From Clostridia bacterium (GTDB taxonomy: Bacteria > Bacillota > Clostridia > Oscillospirales > CAG-272), in the NCBI GenBank assembly GCA_017522795.1, contig JAFWXZ010000070.1, positions 70,202 to 104,831 of the forward strand: DNA of 34,630 bases, in the 5' to 3' direction. The notes under the pieces were generated by a model. It had not been told where the DNA came from, did no database searches, and saw nothing but the letters and a program-made list of their open reading frames with translations. Below, piece by piece: positions 7,882 to 15,728 of the stretch; within the stretch, counting starts at the first letter, position 1, and each line of letters opens with the position of its first letter. Both the position numbers and the translations under genes were made by a program.

Positions 7882-8406
7882 ATGAAAAAAACCTATCTTG
7901 AGGGTGGACGGATCTGCACCTCTCACGGAGTACGCGGACTTGTGAAGGCGGAGCATCTTTGCGACTCGCCGAGGGTTCTGCTTGACGTAAAGAAAATATA
8001 TTTCAAGGAGCGCGACGGCTCTTATACCGAACGGGGACTGACCTCTGCATCGGTTATGGGGCAGTTTGTCCTTATGGGAATTGAGGGCATCTCCTCCCGC
8101 GAGGAGGCTATTGCTTATCGCGGCAAGCTCTTTTATCTGCATCGCGACGATATTCCTCTGGCTGAGGGAGCCATGCTTATCGCCGATATGATCGGTCTGC
8201 CCGTTTATCACGCGCAGAGCGGCGAGAGCCTTGGCGAAATAGCCGACGTCAGCGACGTGGTCGGCAGAAGAATTTATACCGTAAAATATCAGGGACGCGA
8301 GGTTCTTATCCCCGACGTGCTCGAATTTATAAAGGAGATAAGCGAGGACAGGGGTATGGCGGTTCTGCCTATTCCGGGCCTTTTCGATGCGGCAGATGAG
8401 GTTTGA
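7882..8406 (+). CDS. rimM: Ribosome maturation factor RimM
   Basis: 174 residues, normal length. The N-terminal barrel starts LEGGRICTSHGVRGLVKAE, the conserved GxI...HGxxGxVK motif, and the C-terminal PRC-barrel has VYHAQSGESLGEIADV, VLIPDVLEFIKEI and the closing IPGLFD. RimM binds ribosomal protein S19 and helps mature the 30S head. GAGG precedes the ATG by 7 nt. It overlaps trmD, the standard partner, but rpsP and the KH-domain gene that normally precede rimM are absent; rnc takes that place. Confidence 0.95.
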   Translation: MKKTYLEGGRICTSHGVRGLVKAEHLCDSPRVLLDVKKIYFKERDGSYTERGLTSASVMGQFVLMGIEGISSREEAIAYRGKLFYLHRDDIPLAEGAMLIADMIGLPVYHAQSGESLGEIADVSDVVGRRIYTVKYQGREVLIPDVLEFIKEISEDRGMAVLPIPGLFDAADEV

Positions 8407-9139
8407 CGTTATGACGCTTTTTCCGGATATGGTGCGCGGCGTTCTCTCTGAGAGCATTATAGGCAGAGCGCAGAGCGGCGGTCTTATCGAGATTGCCTGC
8501 CACGATATCCGCGAATTTTCTAAGGATAAGCACAGAAAGGTTGACGACACCCCCTACGGCGGCGGTGTTGGTATGGTTATGTCCTGTCAGCCTATATACG
8601 ATTGCTACGAGAGTATAGCGAATGCTATTCCGGAGGGCAGCAAAACGAGAGTTATCTATATGTCCCCAAAGGGCAGAATGTTCTCTCACTCGGTGGCAAA
8701 GGAGCTTTCCGAGTATGATAATCTTATATTTCTCTGCGGTCACTACGAGGGCGTGGATCAACGTGTGATCGATGAGATCGTTGATGAGGAGATTTCCATC
8801 GGCGACTATGTTGTGACGGGCGGTGAGATCCCCGCCTGTATAGTTATAGACGCGGTGTCAAGGCTGCTTGACGGCGTTCTCGCATCCAGCGAGTGCTACG
8901 AGGGCGAGTCGGTTGCTTCGGGTATTCTTGAATATCCACAGTACACAAAACCTCGCGAGTTCCGCGGCAGAGAGGTGCCCGAGATACTTCTTTCGGGCGA
9001 CCACGCAAAGATCGACAGATGGCGGCTGGAGGAGGCGGTGAGGATCACTAAGGAGCGACGTCCCGATATGCTACTCGCCCACCCCGAAATAGAGGAATCT
9101 CTGAAACCTAAAAAGAAAAGGAGGGTAAAAAATGGCTAA
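8396..9139 (+). CDS. trmD: tRNA (guanine-N1-)-methyltransferase
   Basis: 247 residues from ATG 8396. This start aligns with the family N-terminus (MRFDVMTLFPDM); an ATG three codons earlier at 8387 is the alternative, and neither has a clear ribosome site, so translation is likely coupled to rimM (11-nt overlap). The trefoil-knot SAM site is intact: YMSPKGRMFS, LCGHYEGVDQRV and EISIGDYVVTGGEIPA. RTVDD-like RKVDDTPYGGGVGM is also present. TrmD methylates G37 next to the anticodon in several tRNAs, preventing frameshifts. The C-terminus is Lys/Arg-rich (KPKKKRRVKNG). rplS, the usual next gene, is replaced by a membrane protein gene. Confidence 0.96.
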   Translation: MRFDVMTLFPDMVRGVLSESIIGRAQSGGLIEIACHDIREFSKDKHRKVDDTPYGGGVGMVMSCQPIYDCYESIANAIPEGSKTRVIYMSPKGRMFSHSVAKELSEYDNLIFLCGHYEGVDQRVIDEIVDEEISIGDYVVTGGEIPACIVIDAVSRLLDGVLASSECYEGESVASGILEYPQYTKPREFRGREVPEILLSGDHAKIDRWRLEEAVRITKERRPDMLLAHPEIEESLKPKKKRRVKNG

Positions 9140-10922
9140 ACCGTCTCTTCGAGAGATATTTTTTGACAACGACGATATAAGCTCGTCTGTCGGTAGCAAG
9201 CACGGTATTTACTCCCGTGAGTTCTCGGGCTCAATAACCCAGAGAATGAAAAAAATGCTCTCCTCAAGATTTTTTAAGCTTGCAAAAGCGGCGTCATATC
9301 TTATAGCCCACATTTCCACGCGTGTATACGGTACGGCAATGCTTTGCTTCGGTATTCTGGGCACCATTATGCACTTTCTCGGCTTCGGCGCGGGGGAAGA
9401 TATTGCGAATCCCATAGTCGGCATCATTTTTGCGCTACTCTCGATTCCTTTTCTTCTTGCGGATAAGCCGCTACCGATTTTCTTGCAGGATTTCAAGCCC
9501 ACCGATCTTCTCTTCTTCGAGTTTTTCTGTATGAAGAGACATACCGTACTTGAGAGCGAAAGACGCTTTCCTATATCAGTTGCCATCATAATCGGCTGTG
9601 TTCCCGCGCTGTTTTCTGCGCTGATACCTCTTTGGCAAATGGCACTTATTATCGGAATACTCGTCTGTGTGTATATCGGCATTGAGTCACCTGAGTTTAT
9701 CTTTTTCACGTCGCTGTTTTCGCTGCCTTTTCTCAGATATATCCCGTCAAGCGATCTTGTACTTTCGCTTGCTCTTACGCTGGCGGTTATATCTTTCTTG
9801 ACAAAGGCGCTTCACGGCAGACGAGTTCTGTATATCGAGCAGTATGATATATGCCTTGGTGCGATGCTTTTGTTCATACTTATCAGCGGTATTTTTGTCA
9901 AGGGCATAGAGTCCTTCTCGAGCTCTGTGCGAATGATTATTCTTGCCTGTGGATACTTCCTTGCGGGTAATATAATCACCAACCGCCGCCTTGCATCCCT
10001 CGCGGCAAATTCCATAGTAATCTCGGGAACTATCGCCTCGCTCGTGTCCGTAGTTCAGCTTATCGCCGTGTGGGCAAGGTCCTCTTCCGAGCTAATCGTT
10101 GAGGAGCTGTCTGCGGTGCTATCCCGCGCAGACGGTGTTGCTGTAGTCCTTATGACTGCGGTAGTGTTTGCGGTCGGTATGGCGGCAGAGTCATCCTTGC
10201 GTTACAGAGTGGCGTACATTTTGTCAGCAGCTGCCTGTATCATCGCTCTCATCATCTCGGGCGAGGTGTTCGCGCTTACCTCTCTGCTGCTCGGCATCGG
10301 AGCCTACGCGGTTATCAAGTCAAACAAGCTTCCTTGGCTATTTATGCCACTGCTTCTTTTGGCGGCGGTGCTGTTTCTCCTTCTTCCGAGCGGTGTGCTT
10401 GACGTTATATTTAAGTATAGCCCGTCGGTCGTATCGGCAAAGGAGCTGTTCACCCTCTGGAATGGAAGTATGAGAGCATTTGCAGACAATATGCTGGTCG
10501 GTATCGGTATCGGTAAGGAGAGCTTTGCTGCGGAAATGGCAAATCTGGGCATTTTCGGTCATCCCGATTCCTCCAATCTTTTTATAGAGCTTGGACTTGA
10601 GGCGGGAATGTTTGCGCTTATTTGCTTTATGCTGATGCTTTTTACCCGCCTGAAGCATAGGGCGCATCAGTATCTCTACGTCAGAAATTCTCAGGTTGCA
10701 ATGCTGTCAAACCTCAGCGGAGTATGTCTTTTCAGTCTGCTTGCCTTTGGTATGGTTAATTATATTTGGTCGGACATTTCGGCGTATTATTTGTTCTGGT
10801 GCATCTTCGGTATCGGAAGCGCCACACTTCGCGTTGCAAAGAACGATTACGACGATAGAGTAGTATACTATGAGGAGACGAGCGACTTTGATTCCTCTGT
10901 AATTGATATTGAAATTGGGTAA
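9132..10922 (+). CDS. O-antigen ligase/polymerase-like membrane protein
   Basis: 596 residues with about 12 to 14 hydrophobic segments from residue 60 to 570 and a charged N-terminus of about 45 residues. The late segment NMLVGIGIGKESF, then GHPDSSNLFIELGLEAG, fits the Wzy_C/RfaL-type pattern of O-antigen ligases and polymerases, in which a large outer loop before the last helices carries a conserved H-(S/N)-x-(Y/F)-L-E-L-like motif. Such proteins join glycan chains at the outer face of the membrane. In a Gram-positive cell this would mean wall-polysaccharide or exopolysaccharide polymerisation, or a spore-related glycan; no glycosyltransferase genes are nearby to decide. The ATG overlaps trmD by 8 nt and GGAGGG lies 6 nt upstream, so it is the last gene of the rnc-rimM-trmD run. 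The long cytoplasmic-looking ends are not explained. Confidence 0.7.
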   Translation: MAKPSLREIFFDNDDISSSVGSKHGIYSREFSGSITQRMKKMLSSRFFKLAKAASYLIAHISTRVYGTAMLCFGILGTIMHFLGFGAGEDIANPIVGIIFALLSIPFLLADKPLPIFLQDFKPTDLLFFEFFCMKRHTVLESERRFPISVAIIIGCVPALFSALIPLWQMALIIGILVCVYIGIESPEFIFFTSLFSLPFLRYIPSSDLVLSLALTLAVISFLTKALHGRRVLYIEQYDICLGAMLLFILISGIFVKGIESFSSSVRMIILACGYFLAGNIITNRRLASLAANSIVISGTIASLVSVVQLIAVWARSSSELIVEELSAVLSRADGVAVVLMTAVVFAVGMAAESSLRYRVAYILSAAACIIALIISGEVFALTSLLLGIGAYAVIKSNKLPWLFMPLLLLAAVLFLLLPSGVLDVIFKYSPSVVSAKELFTLWNGSMRAFADNMLVGIGIGKESFAAEMANLGIFGHPDSSNLFIELGLEAGMFALICFMLMLFTRLKHRAHQYLYVRNSQVAMLSNLSGVCLFSLLAFGMVNYIWSDISAYYLFWCIFGIGSATLRVAKNDYDDRVVYYEETSDFDSSVIDIEIG

Positions 10923-10990
10923 AAATACCCTCAAAAAGCAGTTTTGTTCAAAAAAACCGATAAAATAACATTTATTATTTCAAAAAGGTA

Positions 10991-11019
10991 TTGATTTTTT
11001 GTTAAAAATTTGATATACT
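10991..11019 (+). promoter_or_regulatory. Sigma-A promoter of ptsH
   Basis: TTGATT (10991-10996), 17-nt spacer, TATACT (11014-11019), about 40 nt before the HPr start. Confidence 0.85.
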
Positions 11020-11058
11020 TGTTAAGAAGTAAGATTTAGAAATCCAAGGAGAAAAAAT

Positions 11059-11325
11059 ATGATTTCTCGTAATGTTACTATTCGCAACAGCGTTGGTCTT
11101 CACGCAAGACCTGCAACCTTCTTTGTACAGAAGGCAAATTCCTTCAAGAGCTCTATCTGGGTTGAAAAGGAGGATTGCCGCGTGAATGCAAAGAGCCTGC
11201 TTGGTGTCCTTTCTCTTGGAATCACTAAGGGAACCGATATAACCCTTATCGCAGACGGTGCTGATGAGAGCGCCGCAGTTGAGGGACTTGCAGAGCTTGT
11301 TGATGGCGAGTTTGGCGAGAAGTAA
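11059..11325 (+). CDS. ptsH: Phosphocarrier protein HPr
   Basis: 88 residues, the normal length. H15 in SVGLHARPA is the histidine phosphorylated by enzyme I, and S46 in NAKSLLGVLSLG is the site used by HPr kinase, so both transport and catabolite-control functions are possible. AAGGAG precedes the ATG by 8 nt, and it has its own promoter. No enzyme I or HPr kinase gene is in the window; a regulatory-only HPr cannot be ruled out, but retention of H15 argues against a Crh-like protein. Confidence 0.95.
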   Translation: MISRNVTIRNSVGLHARPATFFVQKANSFKSSIWVEKEDCRVNAKSLLGVLSLGITKGTDITLIADGADESAAVEGLAELVDGEFGEK

Positions 11326-11370
11326 TTGAGCGCACCCTGACACAGATGCGTGTTTCTTGGGGCGGCTCCA

Positions 11371-11417
11371 AAAGGGTGACGTGTACGGTTTCGGTGCTCG
11401 TTGCCCTTTAATTTTTC
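11371..11417 (+). terminator. Possible terminator between ptsH and uvrC
   Basis: AAAGGG (11371-11376) can pair with CCCTTT (11404-11409), followed by AATTTTTCTT. The loop is 27 nt and contains a second short stem. A longer pairing of GAGCGCACC (11328 on) with GGTGCTC (11393 on) is an alternative fold. The support is only moderate. Confidence 0.4.
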
Positions 11418-11444
11418 TTATTCTATCACCTGAGGAGGTACGGT

Positions 11445-13280
11445 ATGTCCGCAATAGCAAGGCTTCGGGACAAGGCAAATTCTCTGCCCACCGTCCCCGG
11501 GGTGTATATAATGAAGGACGCGTCGGCAAACGTTATCTACGTCGGCAAGTCCAAGAAGCTTAAAAACAGAGTGACAAGCTACTTTACGGGAAACAATCAT
11601 ACGCCAAAGACTGCAAGAATGGTGTCGCTGGTGGATGATTTTGACTATATAGTATGTAAGACCGAGATTGAGGCGCTGACGCTTGAGAACGTGCTTATCA
11701 AGCGGCATATGCCAAAGTACAATATTCGCTTAAAGGACTCAAAGTCCTATCCTTACATCAAGGTGACAAACGAGGAATACCCCAAATTGTTCGTCACCCG
11801 CGAGAGAAAGAGCGACCGTGCGCGCTATTTTGGTCCATATCAGGGCGCATCATCGGCGTACGCTGCTCTTGAGGCGGTGATGAAGGTATTTGCGCTCCCC
11901 ACCTGCAAGCGCTCTTTTCCAAAGGATATAGGTAAGGATCGCCCCTGCATTTACAGGGATATGGGCAGATGTATTGCCCCCTGCGCGGGAAATGTCACGC
12001 CCGAAGAATACCGCGAGAGAGTCCGCTCGGCAGAGCGGGTGCTTGACGGAAACACCGCCGCAGCGAGAGATGCCCTTCGTGCCGATATGGAGCGGGCGGC
12101 AGAGATGCTGGAGTTTGAGCGCGCTGCCGCAATCCGAGATCAGCTTCTCGCCCTTAACAGACTGTCCGAAAAGCAGAAGGTGGTTGCTGACGTAAAGGTA
12201 AGCCGAGATATTTTCGCCCTCTGTGTCAGCGAGGGCGTGGGCGTTATGTCGCTTCTTTCAGTAAGAGAGGGCGCTTTGGTAAACAAGAGCGTATTTATGC
12301 TCTCTGCCGCAGATCCCGTCACACCCGACGAGGCGGTTTCGCTTATCGCCGCCCATTACGATGCGGGTGGCAGTATACCGAAGGAAATTATGCTTGCCTT
12401 TGATGCCACCGAGGAGGATATTGCCCTTCTGTCCGAATATATGTCGCTGCTTGCAGGCAAAAGGGTTGCTGTTAAGATCCCCGAGCGCGGTGACGGTCGC
12501 GCCCTTTGCGATATGGCTGTGCAGAATGCGAGGGAGGCGGCAAGACAGTATCGTCTCGAGGGCGAGAGGGAGGATAAGAACATCCGTCGTCTTGCCGATC
12601 TGCTTGGCCTTGCCGAGCCGCCGAAGCGCATCGAGGCTTACGATATTTCAAATATCGGCAACGAGAATATCGTTGCATCTATGGTAGTCTGGTCTGGCGG
12701 AAGGCTGAAAAAGAGCGATTACAGGCTGTTCTCCATAAAAACCACCGACGGCGCCGACGATTACGGCTCTATGCGTGAGGCGCTCACCCGCAGGCTATCC
12801 CATATTGGTGACGGCTCCGGCTCGCTTGGCGAGATGCCCGATCTTATATTGGTGGACGGCGGTGATGCCCATGTGGGAGTGGCAAAGAGCGTGCTTGCAT
12901 CTATGTCGCTTGAGATCGCGGTGTTTGGAATGGTTAAGGACGATTTTCATAAAACCCGCGCCCTGACCGATGGCAAAAATGAGATTTCAATAGCAAAAGA
13001 GTTTGATATGTACGCTTTTATTTACAATTTGCAAGAGGAAGCCCATAGATTTGCGGTTAAAAACTCCCAGCGCGGTAAAATAAAAACGATGACACATTCC
13101 ACTCTTGAGAAAATAGAGGGTATAGGTCCTGCCAAGGCGAGAGCGTTGCTTTCGGCTATGCCTATGGCAAGGATACGCGCCGCTACGGCAGAGGAGCTTT
13201 GCGCTGTTCGGGGCATTGGCAGAGCGGATGCCGAGAGAATAGAGGCGTATTTTAAGGAAAAACGAGGTAAAAGGAAATGA
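11445..13280 (+). CDS. uvrC: Excinuclease ABC subunit C
   Basis: 611 residues, normal for UvrC. The N-terminal GIY-YIG nuclease reads GVYIMKDASANVIYVGKSKKLKNRV; the four cysteines of the Fe-S site follow in TCKRSF, RPCIYRDMGRCIAPC. The UVR helical pair is near residue 200-235, the RNase H-like second nuclease starts around RIEAYDISNIG with LVDGGDAHV, and two helix-hairpin-helix motifs close the protein (IEGIGPAKARALL and VRGIGRADAERI). UvrC makes both cuts around a DNA lesion after loading by UvrA and UvrB. GAGGAGGT lies 6 nt before the ATG. rsmD overlaps its stop codon. Confidence 0.97.
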   Translation: MSAIARLRDKANSLPTVPGVYIMKDASANVIYVGKSKKLKNRVTSYFTGNNHTPKTARMVSLVDDFDYIVCKTEIEALTLENVLIKRHMPKYNIRLKDSKSYPYIKVTNEEYPKLFVTRERKSDRARYFGPYQGASSAYAALEAVMKVFALPTCKRSFPKDIGKDRPCIYRDMGRCIAPCAGNVTPEEYRERVRSAERVLDGNTAAARDALRADMERAAEMLEFERAAAIRDQLLALNRLSEKQKVVADVKVSRDIFALCVSEGVGVMSLLSVREGALVNKSVFMLSAADPVTPDEAVSLIAAHYDAGGSIPKEIMLAFDATEEDIALLSEYMSLLAGKRVAVKIPERGDGRALCDMAVQNAREAARQYRLEGEREDKNIRRLADLLGLAEPPKRIEAYDISNIGNENIVASMVVWSGGRLKKSDYRLFSIKTTDGADDYGSMREALTRRLSHIGDGSGSLGEMPDLILVDGGDAHVGVAKSVLASMSLEIAVFGMVKDDFHKTRALTDGKNEISIAKEFDMYAFIYNLQEEAHRFAVKNSQRGKIKTMTHSTLEKIEGIGPAKARALLSAMPMARIRAATAEELCAVRGIGRADAERIEAYFKEKRGKRK

Positions 13281-13855
13281 TGAGAATAATTACAGGTAGC
13301 GCAAAGGGAAAGAAGCTGGTAAGCCTTGAGGGCGATGCCACAAGACCTACTTCCGAGAGAATAAAGGAGGCGGTTTTCTCCTCCATTCAGTTTGACGTGG
13401 AGGGCAGACGCGTGCTCGATCTCTTCGCTGGATCGGGACAGATGGGACTTGAGGCGCTCTCTCGCGGCGCGGCAAAGGCTACCTTTATCGACCTCTCCCG
13501 CGAGGCGATGGATATAGTTAAACAGAATGCTAAAGCTACAGGCTTCTTTGACGTGAGCCACTTCCTCGTCAGCGATTGGCGTAATTATATCAGAAAGGCA
13601 TCGGGAAGGGAGCAGTACGACCTTGTTTTTATTGATCCCCCATATGCTATGGAGTGCTGCGCCGATGCGGCGGCATATCTGGCAAAGACCGAGCTTATCA
13701 TTCCCGGTGCGATAGTGGTGCTTGAGTCGGGCGAGGAGGAGATCAGTCTTGACGATCCCAGACTCGCAGGCTATAGGGTTATAAAGTCCACCCACTATGG
13801 CAAAAAGACCTTCGTTAATATTCTGTTCTACGAGGGCGGGGAGGCAGCAGAATGA
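13277..13855 (+). CDS. rsmD: 16S rRNA (guanine966-N2)-methyltransferase
   Basis: 192 residues, the usual size. N-terminal MMRIITGSAKGKKL, then RPTSERIKEAVFSSI, the SAM-binding motif LDLFAGSGQMGLEALSRGA, and the N-methyltransferase motif DPPY (FIDPPYAMECC). It methylates G966 of 16S rRNA during 30S assembly. ATGA overlaps the uvrC stop; a second ATG at 13280 is equally usable with AAGG upstream. It overlaps coaD by 4 nt; rsmD-coaD is a widespread pair. Confidence 0.96.
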   Translation: MMRIITGSAKGKKLVSLEGDATRPTSERIKEAVFSSIQFDVEGRRVLDLFAGSGQMGLEALSRGAAKATFIDLSREAMDIVKQNAKATGFFDVSHFLVSDWRNYIRKASGREQYDLVFIDPPYAMECCADAAAYLAKTELIIPGAIVVLESGEEEISLDDPRLAGYRVIKSTHYGKKTFVNILFYEGGEAAE

Positions 13856-14322
13856 GCGTAATTCTCCCCGGTAGCTATGATCCCGTCACCAAGGGACATT
13901 TGGACATCATCCGCCGCGCAGCCGAGAAATTCGACGAGGTTTACGTGGTCGTTTTCACCAATCCGAAGAAGCAGTATATGTTCTCGGTGGAGGACAGGGT
14001 GCGTATGCTTATGATCGCCACCGACGACCTTGATAACGTGCTTGTCAGCTACTCAAACGGGCTTGTGATCGACTATATGACCGACCACGAGATAAGCAAG
14101 ATCATCAAGGGCTATCGCACCGACGAGGATCTTAAATGGGAGCGCGAGCAGGCAGATTGGAACTATGAGCACGGCAGATATGAGACCGAGCTTTGGAAAT
14201 GCCGCGACGGTCTCGAGGGCATCAGCTCCACCGCCGCAAGAGAAGCGCTTTTGGAAAACGAGCCCCTCGATATGCTTCCCGAAAAGGTGGCAGAGTATAT
14301 AAAGGAAATCAAGAGCAAATAA
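13852..14322 (+). CDS. coaD: Phosphopantetheine adenylyltransferase
   Basis: 156 residues, typical. The nucleotidyltransferase motif is GSYDPVTKGHLDII (the (T/S)xGH class), the central part has IIKGYRTDEDLKWEREQA where most bacterial enzymes have IVRGLR..., and the ISST-type motif is GISSTAAREALL. It adds AMP to 4'-phosphopantetheine to give dephospho-CoA, the penultimate step of coenzyme A synthesis. The ATG overlaps the rsmD stop by 4 nt. GSYDP in place of the common GSFDP is a conservative change. Confidence 0.96.
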   Translation: MSVILPGSYDPVTKGHLDIIRRAAEKFDEVYVVVFTNPKKQYMFSVEDRVRMLMIATDDLDNVLVSYSNGLVIDYMTDHEISKIIKGYRTDEDLKWEREQADWNYEHGRYETELWKCRDGLEGISSTAAREALLENEPLDMLPEKVAEYIKEIKSK

Positions 14323-14338
14323 TAAATGTAATTTAAAA

Positions 14339-14374
14339 TATGGGGCTGTGAAAAGCCACTGCTTCAGCCCCATA
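14339..14374 (+). terminator. Hairpin after coaD
   Basis: Stem TATGGGGCTG / CAGCCCCATA, 10 bp, with a 16-nt loop containing GAAAAGCCACTGCTT. The following bases are AAAAAACTTTT, not a clean T tract, so termination may be weak. Confidence 0.5.
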
Positions 14375-14394
14375 AAAAACTTTTAAAAAAACTA

Positions 14395-14423
14395 TTGACT
14401 TTTATAAACTCTTATGATATAAT
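14395..14423 (+). promoter_or_regulatory. Promoter of the tRNA-Met/tRNA-Glu pair
   Basis: TTGACT (14395-14400), 17-nt spacer, TATAAT (14418-14423), 31 nt before the tRNA-Met. Confidence 0.9.
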
Positions 14424-14454
14424 AGCAAAGCGAGGTTTGACGAAAGCAAATTTT

Positions 14455-14531
14455 GGCGGATTAGCTCAGTTGGCTAGAGCGTCCGGTTCATACCCGGCAG
14501 GTCGTTGGTTCAAATCCGACATCCGCTACCA
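14455..14531 (+). tRNA. tRNA-Met (CAT anticodon)
   Basis: 77 nt with CCA encoded. Acceptor GGCGGAT / ATCCGCT, D-stem GCTC/GAGC, anticodon loop TTCATAC, T-arm GTTGG-TTCAAAT-CCGAC. The CAT anticodon also occurs in tRNA-Ile2 modified by TilS. The acceptor starts G-U, unlike the mismatched first pair of initiator tRNA, so elongator Met or Ile2 is more likely. Confidence 0.93.
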
Positions 14532-14537
14532 CACCTC

Positions 14538-14612
14538 GGCCCGTTGGTCAAGCGGTTAAGACACGGCCCTTTCACGGCTGTAACATGGGTTCGATTCCCG
14601 TACGGGTCACCA
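14538..14612 (+). tRNA. tRNA-Glu (TTC anticodon)
   Basis: 75 nt with CCA encoded. Acceptor GGCCCGT / ACGGGTC, D-arm GTCA...GACA, anticodon loop TTTCACG, T-arm GGG-TTCGATT-CCC. It starts 6 nt after tRNA-Met, in the same transcript. Its T-arm sequence recurs in split form in the region that follows (see findings). Confidence 0.94.
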
Positions 14613-14621
14613 AACCCGAGA

Positions 14622-14653
14622 AAGCACCACGAAAAGTGGTGCTTTTTCTTTTT
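14622..14653 (+). terminator. Terminator of the tRNA pair
   Basis: Stem AAGCACCAC / GTGGTGCTT (14622-14630 and 14636-14644), then TTTCTTTTTC. An outer inverted repeat AAACCCGAG / CTCGGGTTT (14612-14620 and 14655-14663) encloses it. Confidence 0.9.
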
Positions 14654-14699
14654 CTCGGGTTTGGCGACCCGTATGTCTCGAACCCACTCGCGCACGCAA

Positions 14700-14970
14700 A
14701 GTCAAGCATTTCATAGCTATGAATTGCTTATTTTACAACTCATCACCTGCGCGAATCGGGTTCGAAACATTGCTCCGCCGCTTCCGTGTCGGAAGCCTTG
14801 CAGGGCGGAGCAAATTCCCGTACGTGCGACTCCGTCGGGATCGACCCACCCTGAAAATCTGCGATTTTCAGGATATGGGTTCGCATTTGCCGCTCGGAGA
14901 TCGGCAAGCTTGTTTGCCAGGCGTAGAGCGAGCAAATATTCGCCCCAGCGAAATTCCCGTACAAATGGCA
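14700..14970. repeat. Stem-loop array beside tRNA-Glu
   Basis: This gene-free stretch is almost wholly palindromic. Hairpins: 14704-14729 (AAGCA-T-TTCATAG with its mirror); 14770-14813 (TTGCTCCGCC / GGCGGAGCAA enclosing GCTTCCG-TGT-CGGAAGC); 14851-14872 (CTGAAAATC-TGC-GATTTTCAG); 14885-14937 (ATTTGC / GCAAAT with inner CGCTC / GAGCG); 14939-14951 (ATTCGC-CCCA-GCGAAAT). GGGTTCG at 14758 and 14878 and ATTCCCGTAC at 14814 and about 14953 are the two halves of the tRNA-Glu T-arm, here separated by hairpins. No convincing reading frame. Confidence 0.8.
14824..14886 (+). repeat. 63-nt direct repeat, copy 1
   Basis: Identical over 63 nt to 15729-15791. It begins GTGCGACTCCGTCGGGATC, holds a 9-bp hairpin with loop TGC, and ends ATATGGGTTCGCAT. 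The similarity continues more loosely to 14962. Confidence 0.95.
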
Positions 14971-14998
14971 GACGGATTCGGTGTTCGCCTACTTTTTC

Positions 14999-15027
14999 TT
15001 GACATAACAAATACAATATGATATAAT
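14999..15027 (+). promoter_or_regulatory. Consensus promoter of the AT-rich small gene
   Basis: TTGACA (14999-15004), 17-nt spacer, TATAAT (15022-15027): perfect in both boxes and in spacing. Confidence 0.93.
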
Positions 15028-15065
15028 TAAATCAACCACATAAACTTGTTAGGAGGAGCGTTAAA

Positions 15066-15608
15066 ATGAAGAAAACAGCATTTTCAAATAATTATACCAA
15101 ATGGGTAATTTTTGCAATCATCTTGTTGTTTCTCGTTAGTGCAGTAATTGTGCTTGTTAATGTTATTGAGCACTCATCAAATATTTCAAAAGAGCTGGAA
15201 AGTTTCTCTATAAACAATTTAACAAGCGAAGATATTGTGGAAAAAGAAGTTTCATCCATATTTGCTGTGTCGAGAAAATATGATAGCAATACAAAAACCG
15301 GTGTTGATGGTGCATCAAAATATGAGGATACAGATCATATTAACTTCAAATGCAAGAGAATAACGGGTATTAATAGAATATCTGCAACAAAGGTAAAAGA
15401 TTGCACATTAACACTTAATATCTCTTCAACATTATCATCAGGTAATGCTAAAATTGTTGTTATTTGTGATAATGAAATACTGGAATATGTTGAGTTTGGT
15501 CAAGATAAAGCTCTTACCTACACAGTAAGCGGTGAACACATTTATTCTGTTAAAATACTCTGTGAGGAAGCAGAACTAGAAATTGATGTGACAAGAGAAA
15601 TAAAGTAA
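15066..15608 (+). CDS. Small membrane-anchored protein of unknown function
   Basis: 180 residues; I do not recognise the family. Residues 12-34 are one membrane segment (WVIFAIILLFLVSAVIVLVNV), preceded by Lys-rich residues, so the remainder should be outside the cytoplasm. A low-complexity stretch rich in Ser, Glu and Asn (35-75) leads to a C-terminal domain of about 100 residues with alternating hydrophobic strands (CTLTLNISSTL, AKIVVICDNEILEYVEF, HIYSVKILCEEAELEIDV), probably a small beta sandwich. AGGAGGAG lies 6-7 nt before the ATG. The gene is clearly more AT-rich than its neighbours, has its own consensus promoter and terminator, and lies between two copies of a 63-nt repeat next to tRNA genes, which points to acquisition as a cassette. 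Confidence 0.85.
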   Translation: MKKTAFSNNYTKWVIFAIILLFLVSAVIVLVNVIEHSSNISKELESFSINNLTSEDIVEKEVSSIFAVSRKYDSNTKTGVDGASKYEDTDHINFKCKRITGINRISATKVKDCTLTLNISSTLSSGNAKIVVICDNEILEYVEFGQDKALTYTVSGEHIYSVKILCEEAELEIDVTREIK

Positions 15609-15686
15609 AAGCTATATTAAGTAATCTATATTTGCACTGATTCGCATAATGACGTTCGATTTAGCTTGAAAAAGGCTCACCATGGA

Positions 15687-15724
15687 AAAAGACAGGCATC
15701 CAAGCATGGACGCCTGTCTTTTTT
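15687..15724 (+). terminator. Terminator of the AT-rich gene
   Basis: Stem AAAAGACAGGC / GCCTGTCTTTT, 11 bp, followed by TT; it ends 4 nt before repeat copy 2. Confidence 0.93.
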
Positions 15725-15728
15725 CATT

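Noticed and set aside
14505-15002. Open frames across tRNA-Met, tRNA-Glu and the stem-loop array (both strands)
   Set aside because: They read through structural RNA genes, have no ribosome site and are typical spurious tRNA-locus frames.
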